A stretch of 64,000 bases of DNA, taken from contig QCPD01000003.1 in NCBI GenBank assembly GCA_003209755.1, positions 1-64,000 on the forward strand, read 5' to 3'. Below are positions 1-7,770 of this stretch, one piece after another. The translations under genes and the position numbers were made by a program. The stretch's first letter is position 1; each line of letters begins with the position of its first letter. Origin of the DNA: Prochlorococcus sp. AG-436-C14 (lineage in GTDB: Bacteria; Cyanobacteriota; Cyanobacteriia; PCC-6307; Cyanobiaceae). The notes below the pieces were generated by a model. That model saw only the letters and a list, made by a program, of their open reading frames with translations, was not told the origin of the DNA and made no database searches.

Positions 1-4
1 TCCA

Positions 5-475
5 TTAAATTTCATTTCTCAACCATTTATAAATGGCTTTCTTTTTACAAGCAATCTCATCTATAGAAGAATAATAGTATTCATTCCATGAATGAGAAGG
101 AATTCCCAAGAAAATCATTAAGTTCAGGGGGTATTCATCAGAATCAGTACACTTACGAAAATCATCTCTAAATAGAAATGTTGGTTTTCCTAATGCAATA
201 GCGACCCCAATCTCAACCATTACACCCTCATCAGGAGGGGCTCCATTAACTATTGCAAATAAACCATCAGCTTGCTTCAAATCGTATAAGTTTGAACTAG
301 CAACTTTATTAGCCCAACCAGGCGAAGAAAAATCAATATTGCTATTACGAGCAAAAGGTTCCCAAACCCTCGCTCCCATAAACTCAAGCTTAGTAATAAA
401 GTCTGGTAAAAGTTTTAGTCTCCAATGCTCTGAGAATCCATATGGAGAAGCAAGATAGAGTGTTTTATTTGACAA
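5..475 (-). CDS. nucleoside 2-deoxyribosyltransferase-like protein
   Basis: This 156-residue protein resembles the nucleoside 2-deoxyribosyltransferase family (PF05014), which cleaves or exchanges the N-glycosidic bond of deoxynucleosides. The N-terminus LYLASPYGF is the family's first beta strand and loop. The block around residues 79-92 (PPDEGVMVEIGVA) carries the D-x-G-x-x-x-E-x-G pattern that holds the catalytic glutamate. The length is typical. It reads away from the window interior and its stop lies at the window edge. A nucleotide-salvage or nucleotide-clearing role is inferred from the family. Substrate is unknown, and other Rossmann-like nucleoside hydrolases share this fold. Confidence 0.75.
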   Translation of the reverse strand: MSNKTLYLASPYGFSEHWRLKLLPDFITKLEFMGARVWEPFARNSNIDFSSPGWANKVASSNLYDLKQADGLFAIVNGAPPDEGVMVEIGVAIALGKPTFLFRDDFRKCTDSDEYPLNLMIFLGIPSHSWNEYYYSSIDEIACKKKAIYKWLRNEI

Positions 476-572
476 TTTTAAAAATCTCCAGATTTATTAT
501 ATTCAAATTAATAATCATAGTCATTTATTTGTAAAAAATTATAAGGATCTATTTTATTAAACTGATTTTGCA

Positions 573-821
573 TTATTTAATTATGCCTTGCTTCTTTTCA
601 GAAAAACGCTCATTTGCATCTTTAACTAATAAAAGCGATAGATCCTTAACATTAAAAATAAAATTCTTTTGGTTAGCATACATTTTAGTTATTAATTGCT
701 TAATCTCTAAATTAAAAGATGTGTTAGATAATAAAACGAATGATGTCCATCCAGTAATTACAGCCGTGAATATGAAAGCTAATTTAAAAAGTTTTTGGAA
801 AGTATTTAGCAATTTGCACAA
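573..821 (-). CDS. possible small membrane protein
   Basis: An 82-residue frame opens with TTG. It reads as a short amphipathic start, one hydrophobic stretch (about residues 12-33) and a charged tail, an arrangement common in small picocyanobacterial membrane proteins. No Shine-Dalgarno is visible and the start is weak. An overlapping frame on the opposite strand (568-840) looks less protein-like. I do not recognise a family, and this may not be a gene. Confidence 0.3.
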   Translation of the reverse strand: MCKLLNTFQKLFKLAFIFTAVITGWTSFVLLSNTSFNLEIKQLITKMYANQKNFIFNVKDLSLLLVKDANERFSEKKQGIIK

Positions 822-886
822 TCATAAATACATAAATTGATAATAACTAGTAAAAAGAGAAATGCACATTAAATTAAAGTAGTTAT

Positions 887-1156
887 TTAAGCAGTCTTAT
901 TCTTTTCAAGATTAAATTCAACCCAATCTGATGAAAGCAATTGTTTCCAAGTCTTGATTGACTCTTCTTTTGTGACCTTTCTTCTGCTTTTAAATTCCAT
1001 AGGTTTACCGTTAGGGACAACTCCCCACATATCAATCGTGAAATCTGCAGAGGTTTCTTCATGGGATATCCTTTTAAAGTCAAAATGGATGGCCCATTTA
1101 TTATTAGGATCAATGAGCCAACCTATAGGGCCATCAAATTTTTGTACTTTTGCCAT
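887..1156 (-). CDS. DUF1651 family small protein
   Basis: This 89-residue protein has the layout I associate with DUF1651, a family of unknown function common in marine Prochlorococcus and Synechococcus. It begins with GWLIDPNNKWAIHF, then a middle block with VPNGKPMEFKSRRKV, and ends with WKQLLSSDWVEF. The ATG start is unambiguous. It is a monocistronic-looking gene surrounded by AT-rich spacer. These proteins occur as multiple paralogues per genome; no biochemical role is known to me. Confidence 0.7.
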   Translation of the reverse strand: MAKVQKFDGPIGWLIDPNNKWAIHFDFKRISHEETSADFTIDMWGVVPNGKPMEFKSRRKVTKEESIKTWKQLLSSDWVEFNLEKNKTA

Positions 1157-1318
1157 GAAAAATTAAGTCTTATTTTTGTTTTTAATTAAGAATGCAGCCT
1201 TCGTCAAGCCTAAGAATCTAAAGTGAAGTTAAAGAAATAATAATTTAAAAAAGCTGAAAAAGAAATTAATTATTTAAAAGATAGATATAATAAATACATA
1301 CCAACATATCAAACAAAG

Positions 1319-1510
1319 ATGTCTTCCGAAGCTGGTAGCACGCAATGTCGAGGTTTAATAGAAGCGAAAGAAAACCTTATAAAAGCTATGAATTCGCTTG
1401 GAGCAGTTGAAAATTTAGATCATATACAAAAAACATTACGTGACGTCTATAACGAATTAGAAAAACTGCATGAATCCAGGAGAATTAAAGAATCTAACAA
1501 TCTTAATTGA
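1319..1510 (+). CDS. small hypothetical protein, helical
   Basis: A 63-residue charged protein begins MSSEAGSTQCRGL and continues as a predicted amphipathic helix (residues 12-60) without a membrane segment. The initiating ATG follows an AT-rich leader without a strong Shine-Dalgarno, which is usual in this sequence. I do not recognise the family. The balanced amino-acid composition and lack of a competing frame make it a likely real gene. Confidence 0.55.
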   Translation: MSSEAGSTQCRGLIEAKENLIKAMNSLGAVENLDHIQKTLRDVYNELEKLHESRRIKESNNLN

Positions 1511-1731
1511 TGAGAATTAAATCCCATCCAAGAAACAATCAGAATTTAAGCAGAAATATAGCTTAATTATCTATCAGTTTATAATTGATAATATTATTTG
1601 GCTATAGTATTAGTAAAAATATTCTGTATTTAGTTTTCAATCTATTTCTAAGGCTAATAAAATATATAAAGAAAAATAAATACTAGAGGAAATTTAGTTT
1701 AACTGATAAAATAGATAAAATTCCTATTTAA

Positions 1732-2133
1732 ATGTCTAAAAATAATATTGATATCTGCAAATTAGAAGACCTTAATAGATTGAGATCTGCTCCTAAACTA
1801 AATAATAAACAATCTAAAATACTTTTTAATGAACTTAGTCAAATTATTCATAAATCAGATTGGATAACCATAGGGATCATGTCACCTTCATTAAAGAAAG
1901 GAATCAATGCAGTTAGAAGAATAGAAGAAAGGTTTGAATACAGTGAGATGAAATGCATCACATTACCTAGTTCTGAAGGTCCTATATTCCTAAAGGCAAA
2001 TCAAAAAACAGGTGAAATACACGCTAGAATTGAATTTGGCTTGGGAGAAGGAATATTAATTAGTTGTCAAAATTATAATAATTCATTAACCTCAAAAACA
2101 ATTGGCCCATTTCCATTAGATTTTTTTGACTGA
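1732..2133 (+). CDS. DUF1824 family protein
   Basis: The 133-residue protein resembles DUF1824 (PF08854), a cyanobacterial family of unknown function. It has an N-terminal helical part (LEDLNRLRSAPKL) and a central SDWITIGIMSPSLKKGINAVRRIEERF block. A glycine-rich C-terminus includes GEIHARIEFGLGEGILISCQNY. The size is in the family range. It has no signal peptide or membrane segment, so it is probably cytosolic. No operon partner is close. Confidence 0.65.
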   Translation: MSKNNIDICKLEDLNRLRSAPKLNNKQSKILFNELSQIIHKSDWITIGIMSPSLKKGINAVRRIEERFEYSEMKCITLPSSEGPIFLKANQKTGEIHARIEFGLGEGILISCQNYNNSLTSKTIGPFPLDFFD

Positions 2134-2361
2134 AAATAATATTTAATAAATCATAATATTAGATTAAGGTAAAAAAAAAACAAATACTAAATCTAAAAAT
2201 AAACCAAAATAATGAAAAGTGTAAAAACAAATGCTATCCTTATTTATATACAAGATTGAATACTTTACTAAATTCAAATTTATTAATAAAAAAATTGAAT
2301 CAAATGCTTTGCCACTTTAAACCTAATATAGGAGATTTAATACATTCACCTATTAATATAA

Positions 2362-2811
2362 ATGGATAGAGAAAGAGTCAAATTTTATCAATCTGGGGAT
2401 GGCTCCTATTTTTACTCAGCCGATGATGCATCTAAGTGGGATCTTTTAGATAGAATAGGACAACTCAACTTACTTCACGTTTTAAAAAAAGAATGGGAAC
2501 CAGAAGAGTCAAGTCAAAGTAAATTAAGAAAAGTTCTTCAAGAAATAAATATTGATGAATTTGAAGATTTTATGGCAGATATACTTGGAATATGCGAATC
2601 TTTCGAGGAAATGGTTTATGAATTTGAAGGTAATATAAATTTAAATCCTGAATACCTTGAGAGGGTTTATCCAGAAGAGAAAGAGAGTTTAGAAAAGTTA
2701 AAGCAACAAATAAAAGAACACAAAGAATGGAAAGAAAAACATCAAGCATCATATTCTTTTCTTACTCGGAAGCTTTTAGAAAAAAATGAAAAAGACAATA
2801 ATGAAAATTAG
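2362..2811 (+). CDS. hypothetical protein, acidic and helical
   Basis: This 149-residue protein is highly charged. Residues 1-30 contain a short FYQSGDGSYFYSADDASKW element, and the rest is mostly acidic or amphipathic helix, with a Lys/Glu-rich coiled-coil-like segment near residues 100-125. There is no signal peptide or membrane segment. I do not recognise a family. The continuous, well-composed frame and clear ATG support it as a real gene. Confidence 0.6.
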   Translation: MDRERVKFYQSGDGSYFYSADDASKWDLLDRIGQLNLLHVLKKEWEPEESSQSKLRKVLQEINIDEFEDFMADILGICESFEEMVYEFEGNINLNPEYLERVYPEEKESLEKLKQQIKEHKEWKEKHQASYSFLTRKLLEKNEKDNNEN

Positions 2812-3134
2812 TTCAACACCTATAAGTACATAAGTACTATCTAAATAAACATTCAAAAAAATAAAAACTTGCTTTATCAAAAATATTGATCTTCAAAACA
2901 TCCAAAATCCAAAATGTACGCTTAATTACCATGCCAAAAGTCAGATTAAGGTGCTTTACCTACACAACTTTTAAAAAAATCTATTATAGTCTTAACAAAT
3001 GTTTACATATGAGACTGTTTTTTGATTCCCTGTCAATCTTTCTTAGTCCGATAAAGGATAGCAATAAGAAAGGCAACCAATGCTTTTCAAACAAGTTCAT
3101 TCTCAAATTGAATTTGTTTTATAGAGATTACTAA
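2812..3134. other. 323-bp spacer, no supported gene
   Basis: The spacer is AT-rich. An open frame of about 80 codons on the plus strand (2886-3134) has an implausible composition (many Phe, Lys and Ile, no domain) and I do not accept it. No repeat or RNA signature was recognised. Confidence 0.4.
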
Positions 3135-3167
3135 ATGATCTCAAAGAAACAAATTTACATAAAACAA

Positions 3168-3344
3168 ATGACTTCTACCAATCCAAAATCAAAAAATTTA
3201 ATAAATAGAGAAGATGTAAATGAAATGATAGAGAATGCAATAAGAAGACATAATAGAAGATCAACAATAATTTCAGCAATACTTGGATGGATACTTATTG
3301 GTGGCTATTCATTTGGTTTGTTTCATGTTGTTCAAAATATTTAA
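3168..3344 (+). CDS. small single-TM membrane protein
   Basis: From the ATG at 3168 this encodes a 58-residue protein: a charged N-terminal half (INREDVNEMIENAIRRHNRR) and one C-terminal hydrophobic segment (about 20 residues, STIISAILGWILIGGYSFGL). The frame extends 11 codons upstream to 3135, but MTSTNPKS is the more natural start. I do not recognise the family. The topology suggests a cytosolic helix anchored in a membrane. Confidence 0.55.
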   Translation: MTSTNPKSKNLINREDVNEMIENAIRRHNRRSTIISAILGWILIGGYSFGLFHVVQNI

Positions 3345-3529
3345 CCTTGCTAAATGTAATAACTAATAATCTATATTAAAAAATATAACATAACTTAGCT
3401 TCAGGATAATTATCAGATAGTGAAAAACAAAGCTATTCTAAAAAAAGATTACCTAAGATAATATTCATTTAATATTCTTTCTAAAAACTAATTCTAAATA
3501 TATAATTTAATTTATCTAAGAACTCAGTT

Positions 3530-3691
3530 CTAATAACTAGTTCGGCTCAATTTTTCATGGTAAGGAAGTTGGTAATCTTCTTTATTCATTGGAATCCAGT
3601 TCCAATCCAAACATATAGATATTTGATAACCAATGACATAAAGAGCCAACAATGCATTAAATAAATTTATGTGAGTGATAGGATTATCCAT
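3530..3691 (-). CDS. tiny ORF, possible single-TM protein (53 aa)
   Basis: Starting at the ATG complementary to 3689-3691, a 53-codon frame begins MDNPITHINLFNALLALYVIG. It continues with a short Trp-rich stretch (DWNWIP) and a polar tail. The hydrophobic segment at residues 9-27 followed by charged residues is typical of small cyanobacterial membrane proteins. No Shine-Dalgarno is visible and homology could not be tested. Confidence 0.45.
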   Translation of the reverse strand: MDNPITHINLFNALLALYVIGYQISICLDWNWIPMNKEDYQLPYHEKLSRTSY

Positions 3692-3866
3692 GAATAATAT
3701 TTTAATTGCCTTATTTTAGTTAAAATAATACCTGAATTGAACTTTCAATCAATAAAGTGACCATTAACACATAAACAATATAAGTAAAAAATTTTATAAG
3801 TTAGGTTTTGTCTTATTTTAAAATGAAGTTTATATTTTAGTAGTTAAAATATAAAGTGTACCAAAA

Positions 3867-4019
3867 TCAAAATTTTTGATTTTTAATTATGGGAACTGTA
3901 GGATGATCTAATGGATCATCATTTAATATAGGAGCGCAAACCTGCCGACAAGATTTTCCCTGCTCATCTTCAATACAAACCTCTAAACATTCAAAATATC
4001 TATCTTGTGCCGTTTTCAT
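3867..4019 (-). CDS. tiny Cys-rich protein (50 aa)
   Basis: A complete 50-codon frame begins MKTAQDRYFECLEVCIEDEQ and contains two CxxxC pairs (C11/C15 and C24/C28). Its acidic, well-mixed composition is unlike random AT-rich translation. The paired CxxxC spacing recalls small disulfide or metal-binding helical hairpins, but no family is recognised. An AT-rich palindrome at its 3' end (about 3863-3885) could form a hairpin. Confidence 0.55.
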   Translation of the reverse strand: MKTAQDRYFECLEVCIEDEQGKSCRQVCAPILNDDPLDHPTVPIIKNQKF

Positions 4020-4216
4020 ATTTGTAAATTAAGTAGTATCTAAATATACTCTTTAACAATTATTTTTCTCAATAAATTAACAAAACTTTTTTAGGTAAAT
4101 GCACTTATAAACAGTTTTTTAAATGAAATAAAATCTCTGATGATTTTTTATTTGCATAACATACTAATAAACATTGGGTTAATAGCTTGTTAGAAAGAAG
4201 TTCTAAAATCTTTGTT

Positions 4217-4351
4217 ATGTCAGTAGAAGACAGTTCTCCATCCGAACTCCACTTAAGAATATTTTATGAATGGTTTATTCATATCTCTATGGTGAAGCAA
4301 AGGATTATTAGATTTATTTTAAACGAATTTTTTCCTAGCTATAAAAACTAG
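4217..4351 (+). CDS. tiny ORF (44 aa)
   Basis: A frame begins MSVEDSSPSELHLRIFYEWF and ends with a basic-hydrophobic segment (residues 25-44). Its sensible start and amphipathic composition set it apart from the surrounding non-coding sequence. I do not recognise it. The call rests only on composition. Confidence 0.4.
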   Translation: MSVEDSSPSELHLRIFYEWFIHISMVKQRIIRFILNEFFPSYKN

Positions 4352-4513
4352 GTATAAATCACCTAAGTGTTACTGTTTTAAAGAGTAGTAATTTGTTTTT
4401 ATTTATTAAGGGAAAGTGAGGAGGAAACAAGTTTAAGACTACTAATATATAGCGAAATATATCATTTGAATAATTGTTCTTTGAAGTAATTATTAAATTT
4501 TGATCGAGTTGAA

Positions 4514-4636
4514 TTAACTAGATGATGAGAAATTGAGTTCCTTAAGATCTGCTTTACCATTATTAAACTTTAGATTTTTAGTTTTTGAGTCTTTCACAAA
4601 AAATTTTGCAAATTGCTGAGTGTTGTGTTTTTGCAT
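4514..4636 (-). CDS. tiny ORF (40 aa), basic peptide
   Basis: A 40-codon frame beginning MQKHNTQQFAKFFVKDSKT encodes a Lys-rich soluble peptide with a Ser-rich end. There is no membrane segment and no known motif. It is short enough to be chance and is listed because it sits in a run of similar tiny frames. Confidence 0.3.
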   Translation of the reverse strand: MQKHNTQQFAKFFVKDSKTKNLKFNNGKADLKELNFSSSS

Positions 4637-4904
4637 GATAATTAAATAAACTTAAATTATTTAAAATAATTTAAAGAAACTAATGATATTAAAAATGTTT
4701 TAATAATCTAGCAAAAAGAAAAAGGGATTGTGAGTGAAAACCGAACAAGATTTTATTAAAGCTTAGAATTAATTTTCAAGTTCAATATTTTTATGATTAA
4801 TTATGAATCAATGACTATGGAAAGATAAAGACATAATCATTCAATGAATTTTTTATAAAAATATTAATTGAATGATTAAATTAAAATCTTATTTCTTTAT
4901 AAAT

Positions 4905-5039
4905 CTAGTTAGTCGATCTAGTCCAGCTTTTTGTAGTCTTTGATTTTTTTTCTCCTTTCAAGATAAAGAGCATTAACAAAGGAGTCATCCCCATCAGTGG
5001 AACGATAAGATTCATAGCATAGTTATGGGTTTCTTCCAT
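4905..5039 (-). CDS. tiny ORF, possible single-TM protein (44 aa)
   Basis: A frame begins MEETHNYAMNLIVPLMGMTP and contains a hydrophobic stretch (residues 9-27) followed by a basic tail (KGEKKSKTTKSW). This N-out, positive-inside arrangement is what a small bitopic membrane protein would show. No family is recognised and no strong ribosome site is seen. Confidence 0.4.
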   Translation of the reverse strand: MEETHNYAMNLIVPLMGMTPLLMLFILKGEKKSKTTKSWTRSTN

Positions 5040-5228
5040 TTCAGAGAATAATTTTATAATTAATTTTAATTAAATTTCACTATGTGTTAATGCGTAAAAA
5101 TTCTCATTCCTAGCAAACAACCCCTCAATTTTAAAAATTTTAAAATTAGATTCATAAAAACACAGCTATTCCTTCATTTTCCGTTTGTTGTAGATAACAT
5201 AAAGGAATAGAATTTAACAGCAATAAAA

Positions 5229-5453
5229 ATGAGAAATAGTCCCTTTAACATCGACTATTTATCCCCTACAGGTTTAATTGGTTTTTGGGTGCTTTTCATA
5301 GGATTAATTTTTACAGGCGTTATGTTCTATTTTGTTTTTTTTAGGCTTAATGAAGATGACGATTCATACAAAGATCGGAAAAGAAAGAATCTAGAAATAG
5401 AAAATCAAAAGAAGAAAATAGCGAGACTTTATCCAAAAGGGAAATACTATTAA
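5229..5453 (+). CDS. small single-TM membrane protein
   Basis: This 74-residue protein has a hydrophobic segment at about residues 14-38 (LIGFWVLFIGLIFTGVMFYF core), then an acidic patch (NEDDDSY) and a Lys/Arg-rich C-terminus. The basic tail after the membrane span suggests a cytoplasmic C-terminus. The start is a clear ATG. No family is recognised. Confidence 0.55.
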   Translation: MRNSPFNIDYLSPTGLIGFWVLFIGLIFTGVMFYFVFFRLNEDDDSYKDRKRKNLEIENQKKKIARLYPKGKYY

Positions 5454-5679
5454 TTCTGCTTTTACAGATAATTTATTAATTGGTCTGAAAACCTGGATTT
5501 CATCAAAGTCTGAAAAAATAAATTATTTGAGAGAAATTAGTTTTTCCAGCAAAATCATCATCTCTCTATTACATCTCGTTTTTCTTCAGAAGATTTTGAT
5601 TTATTGGGCAAAGAAAAGGAGATAATAGAAATTTAAAGGAAAGGCTTCTAGTTAATGCAAGCCTATTTTAATTAAACCT

Positions 5680-6030
5680 ATGGATTCGAATCAAGCGAAC
5701 ACTGGTATTAGTCATAATGAGCAGCCCTCTTTTTCAGCTTCGGAGAAACAAGTCCCTGCAGCTTTGTCAATGATGGTCGATTCAATGACGAGCATGGTAG
5801 AAAGAGCAAAGATCGATTTAGAGAATGTTGATCAGCGAGCTAGAGCAGACCTAGAGAACATTGATCAAAGGGCAAGAAAAGATGTTGCACTGCTGGACCA
5901 AAGAGCTAGAGAAGATATTCAAAAAGTAGATAAAAAAGCCAGAAGAGATATAGCTATTCTTGATAAAAGAGCAAGGGCAGATCATGAGCTACTTCTGAAA
6001 GTCCGCAAATCAAGAGGATTAACCTCTTAA
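5680..6030 (+). CDS. undecapeptide-repeat coiled-coil protein
   Basis: The 116-residue protein has a polar N-terminus (1-40) followed by six tandem 11-residue units starting at D46, D57, D68, D79, D90 and D101. The consensus is D-[LVI]-x-x-[VIL]-D-[QK]-[RK]-A-R-x. Hydrophobic positions recurring every 11 residues predict a long, highly charged helix, as in right-handed coiled coils or amphipathic surface-binding helices. There is no signal peptide or membrane span. Function is unknown; a scaffold, nucleic-acid-associated or membrane-surface role is possible. Confidence 0.7.
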   Translation: MDSNQANTGISHNEQPSFSASEKQVPAALSMMVDSMTSMVERAKIDLENVDQRARADLENIDQRARKDVALLDQRAREDIQKVDKKARRDIAILDKRARADHELLLKVRKSRGLTS

Positions 6031-6143
6031 GATTTATTATTTGTATAGTCACTAGGCATAAAATAAGAACTACTAAAAATCAAAACTAAATAACTTAGAT
6101 TTTCAAAAAAAAATAAATTATTTCATTCAACATAATTAGAGTA

Positions 6144-6320
6144 AGTACCACTTTGCCGTAAGGCCCAAGAAGCATCGACCTGGAAGAACCAGAGGGGGAT
6201 TCAAAGTGAAGCTTCGTTTCCAGAGCAAGCCGGTATACGTTACTTTCACGACAGCCTCCCCATATCGAAAGAGAGTCAGATCAGAGCACTTGAGAAGGCC
6301 AATACCAACAAAGCAGTACT
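6144..6320 (-). ncRNA. ssrS: 6S RNA
   Basis: This stretch is visibly richer in G and C than its surroundings and can close into a long rod. AGTAC at 6144-6148 pairs with GTACT at 6316-6320, CTTTG at 6151-6155 with CAAAG at 6309-6313, and GGCC at 6162-6165 with GGCC at 6297-6300. It lies immediately 3' of purK, where the cyanobacterial 6S RNA gene is known to sit. 6S RNA binds sigma-A-type RNA polymerase by mimicking an open promoter. The minus strand (same as purK) is chosen from that known synteny and a T-rich run beyond the 3' end. Strand is less certain than identity, and exact ends are inferred. Confidence 0.7.
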
Positions 6321-6343
6321 AGAACAATCTAAATAAAATATCA

Positions 6344-7489
6344 TCATGAGGTAGGCCAAATTGACCTTATGGCTTTTAAAACATCCAATGCTTCTTTTTT
6401 TCTAGACAAAGCATCTTTGTTTTTCAAGAGATAAGTAACATGACCAAGCTTCCTACCTTTCTTTTCCTCTTCTTTTTCATACCAATGAAGATTCAATCCA
6501 GGAATACTACTTAAATCACTCAATCTCTGGCTTAGTGTTATTGGATAGTTACTTCCCAAACCTAGCAAGTTTGCCATTAAAGCTCCATTAACTAGCATTT
6601 CAGGCATAGGAACATTAATCCCAGATGTGATACATATTTGTTGATCAAACTGACTACTATTACAAGCATCAATAGAAAAATGACCTGAGTTATGAGTCCT
6701 TGGAGCTATCTCATTTACAAGTAATCCTTCAGATCCGTAGAAAAATTCAATAGCAATAACTCCAACATAATCCAACTCGGTAAGCAAAGAAGATACGATA
6801 TTTCTCACCATGAGATCAACGTCATGATTGATATCAGCTGGAGCAAGGACCCAGTCGCATACTTGCTTAGATTGATATGTCTCTACGATTGGCAAACTAC
6901 GGACAATACCTTTTGAATCCCTACTAGAAACAATGGATAATTCCTTATCAAAAGAGACCCATTTCTCTAGCATCCACTGCTCTTCTTTTTCAACCTCAAG
7001 AAATTCATTAAGTTGCTTTAGATTTTTTATAATTTTAGTTCCTTTACCGTCATATCCACCTTTGGCAGCTTTTGCCATCAATGGAAATTCCCAATCTGCA
7101 GGAAGATCAAGATCTGATGGTTTTCTTAACGGTATAGGCAACCAATCAGGGCATGGAATATCTAAATTGTTTAATAGCTCTCTTTGAGTAATTTTATTAA
7201 TTAAAGGTCTTATTGATTCAAGTCGAGGGACAAAAGAAACTCCATTATTTTCAAGAGAAAGCAAACTTGAGATATCAACCCATTCATTCTCAAAAGTAAT
7301 TAAGCGAGACTTTTCAGCAAGAAGTTTTGTCCCCACAGGATTCGTAGGATCATGCAAAACGACTTGATTTGTCTTTTTAGCAGCAGGATCAGTTTTGGCT
7401 GCCGTCTGAACAACTACATCAACATCTCTTTTCTTTCCAGCCTCAACCAGAAGCATTGCCAGTTGTCCTCCACCCACGACCCCAATCAT
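6344..7489 (-). CDS. purK: N5-carboxyaminoimidazole ribonucleotide synthase PurK
   Basis: PurK is the ATP-grasp enzyme that carboxylates AIR to N5-CAIR using bicarbonate in purine synthesis. The 381-residue protein starts MIGVVGGGQLAML, the expected PurK N-terminal nucleotide fold with the glycine loop at 6-10. The ATP-grasp core includes MAKAAKGGYDGKG (138-150). The NEIAPRTHNSGHF block (259-271) holds the metal-binding and substrate-binding residues. Length is normal. It is transcribed towards the 6S RNA and divergently from aroB across a 281-bp spacer. Confidence 0.95.
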   Translation of the reverse strand: MIGVVGGGQLAMLLVEAGKKRDVDVVVQTAAKTDPAAKKTNQVVLHDPTNPVGTKLLAEKSRLITFENEWVDISSLLSLENNGVSFVPRLESIRPLINKITQRELLNNLDIPCPDWLPIPLRKPSDLDLPADWEFPLMAKAAKGGYDGKGTKIIKNLKQLNEFLEVEKEEQWMLEKWVSFDKELSIVSSRDSKGIVRSLPIVETYQSKQVCDWVLAPADINHDVDLMVRNIVSSLLTELDYVGVIAIEFFYGSEGLLVNEIAPRTHNSGHFSIDACNSSQFDQQICITSGINVPMPEMLVNGALMANLLGLGSNYPITLSQRLSDLSSIPGLNLHWYEKEEEKKGRKLGHVTYLLKNKDALSRKKEALDVLKAIRSIWPTS

Positions 7490-7770
7490 CTAGTTAAAAA
7501 CCTCATTTTTATAGTTTTGCTCACTTGCAGGCAAATAACAAACTCGCGAAGAGACAAAAAATATTGTTAGAAGTATTATTTTAATAAAAACATCCTTAAT
7601 TCACAACCCAAAGAATATTCGACTATGTAATATTTTGATCCAGAAATAAATACTGAACGTATACGAATATATATTATTTATATATGAAATGTATTCGTAA
7701 ACCATATAATTACTTTTATGTTTGATGATTTAACGTAGTAAACCATCAAAAATCTTATATCCTAAAAACT
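7490..7770. promoter_or_regulatory. divergent purK/aroB spacer with a palindrome
   Basis: The 281-bp spacer must hold both promoters. TACGAATA at 7662-7669 and TATTCGTA at 7692-7699 are perfect inverted arms flanking an AT-only centre. This could be a hairpin or an operator. No known consensus was recognised. Confidence 0.35.

Larger units (their letters stand above)
3345..5228. other. 1.9-kb accessory stretch with only tiny ORFs
   Basis: No frame longer than about 55 codons was convincing here. The stretch holds the tiny frames listed separately, on both strands and spaced by AT-rich DNA. I saw no tRNA, transposase, attachment duplication or long repeat. Confidence 0.6.

Noticed and set aside
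568-840. Plus-strand 90-codon frame opposite the 573-821 gene
   Set aside because: It starts with TTG, has an odd composition, and overlaps a frame on the other strand with a better membrane-protein pattern.
2886-3134. 82-codon plus-strand frame
   Set aside because: Composition looks like translated AT-rich spacer and no domain or start signal is present.
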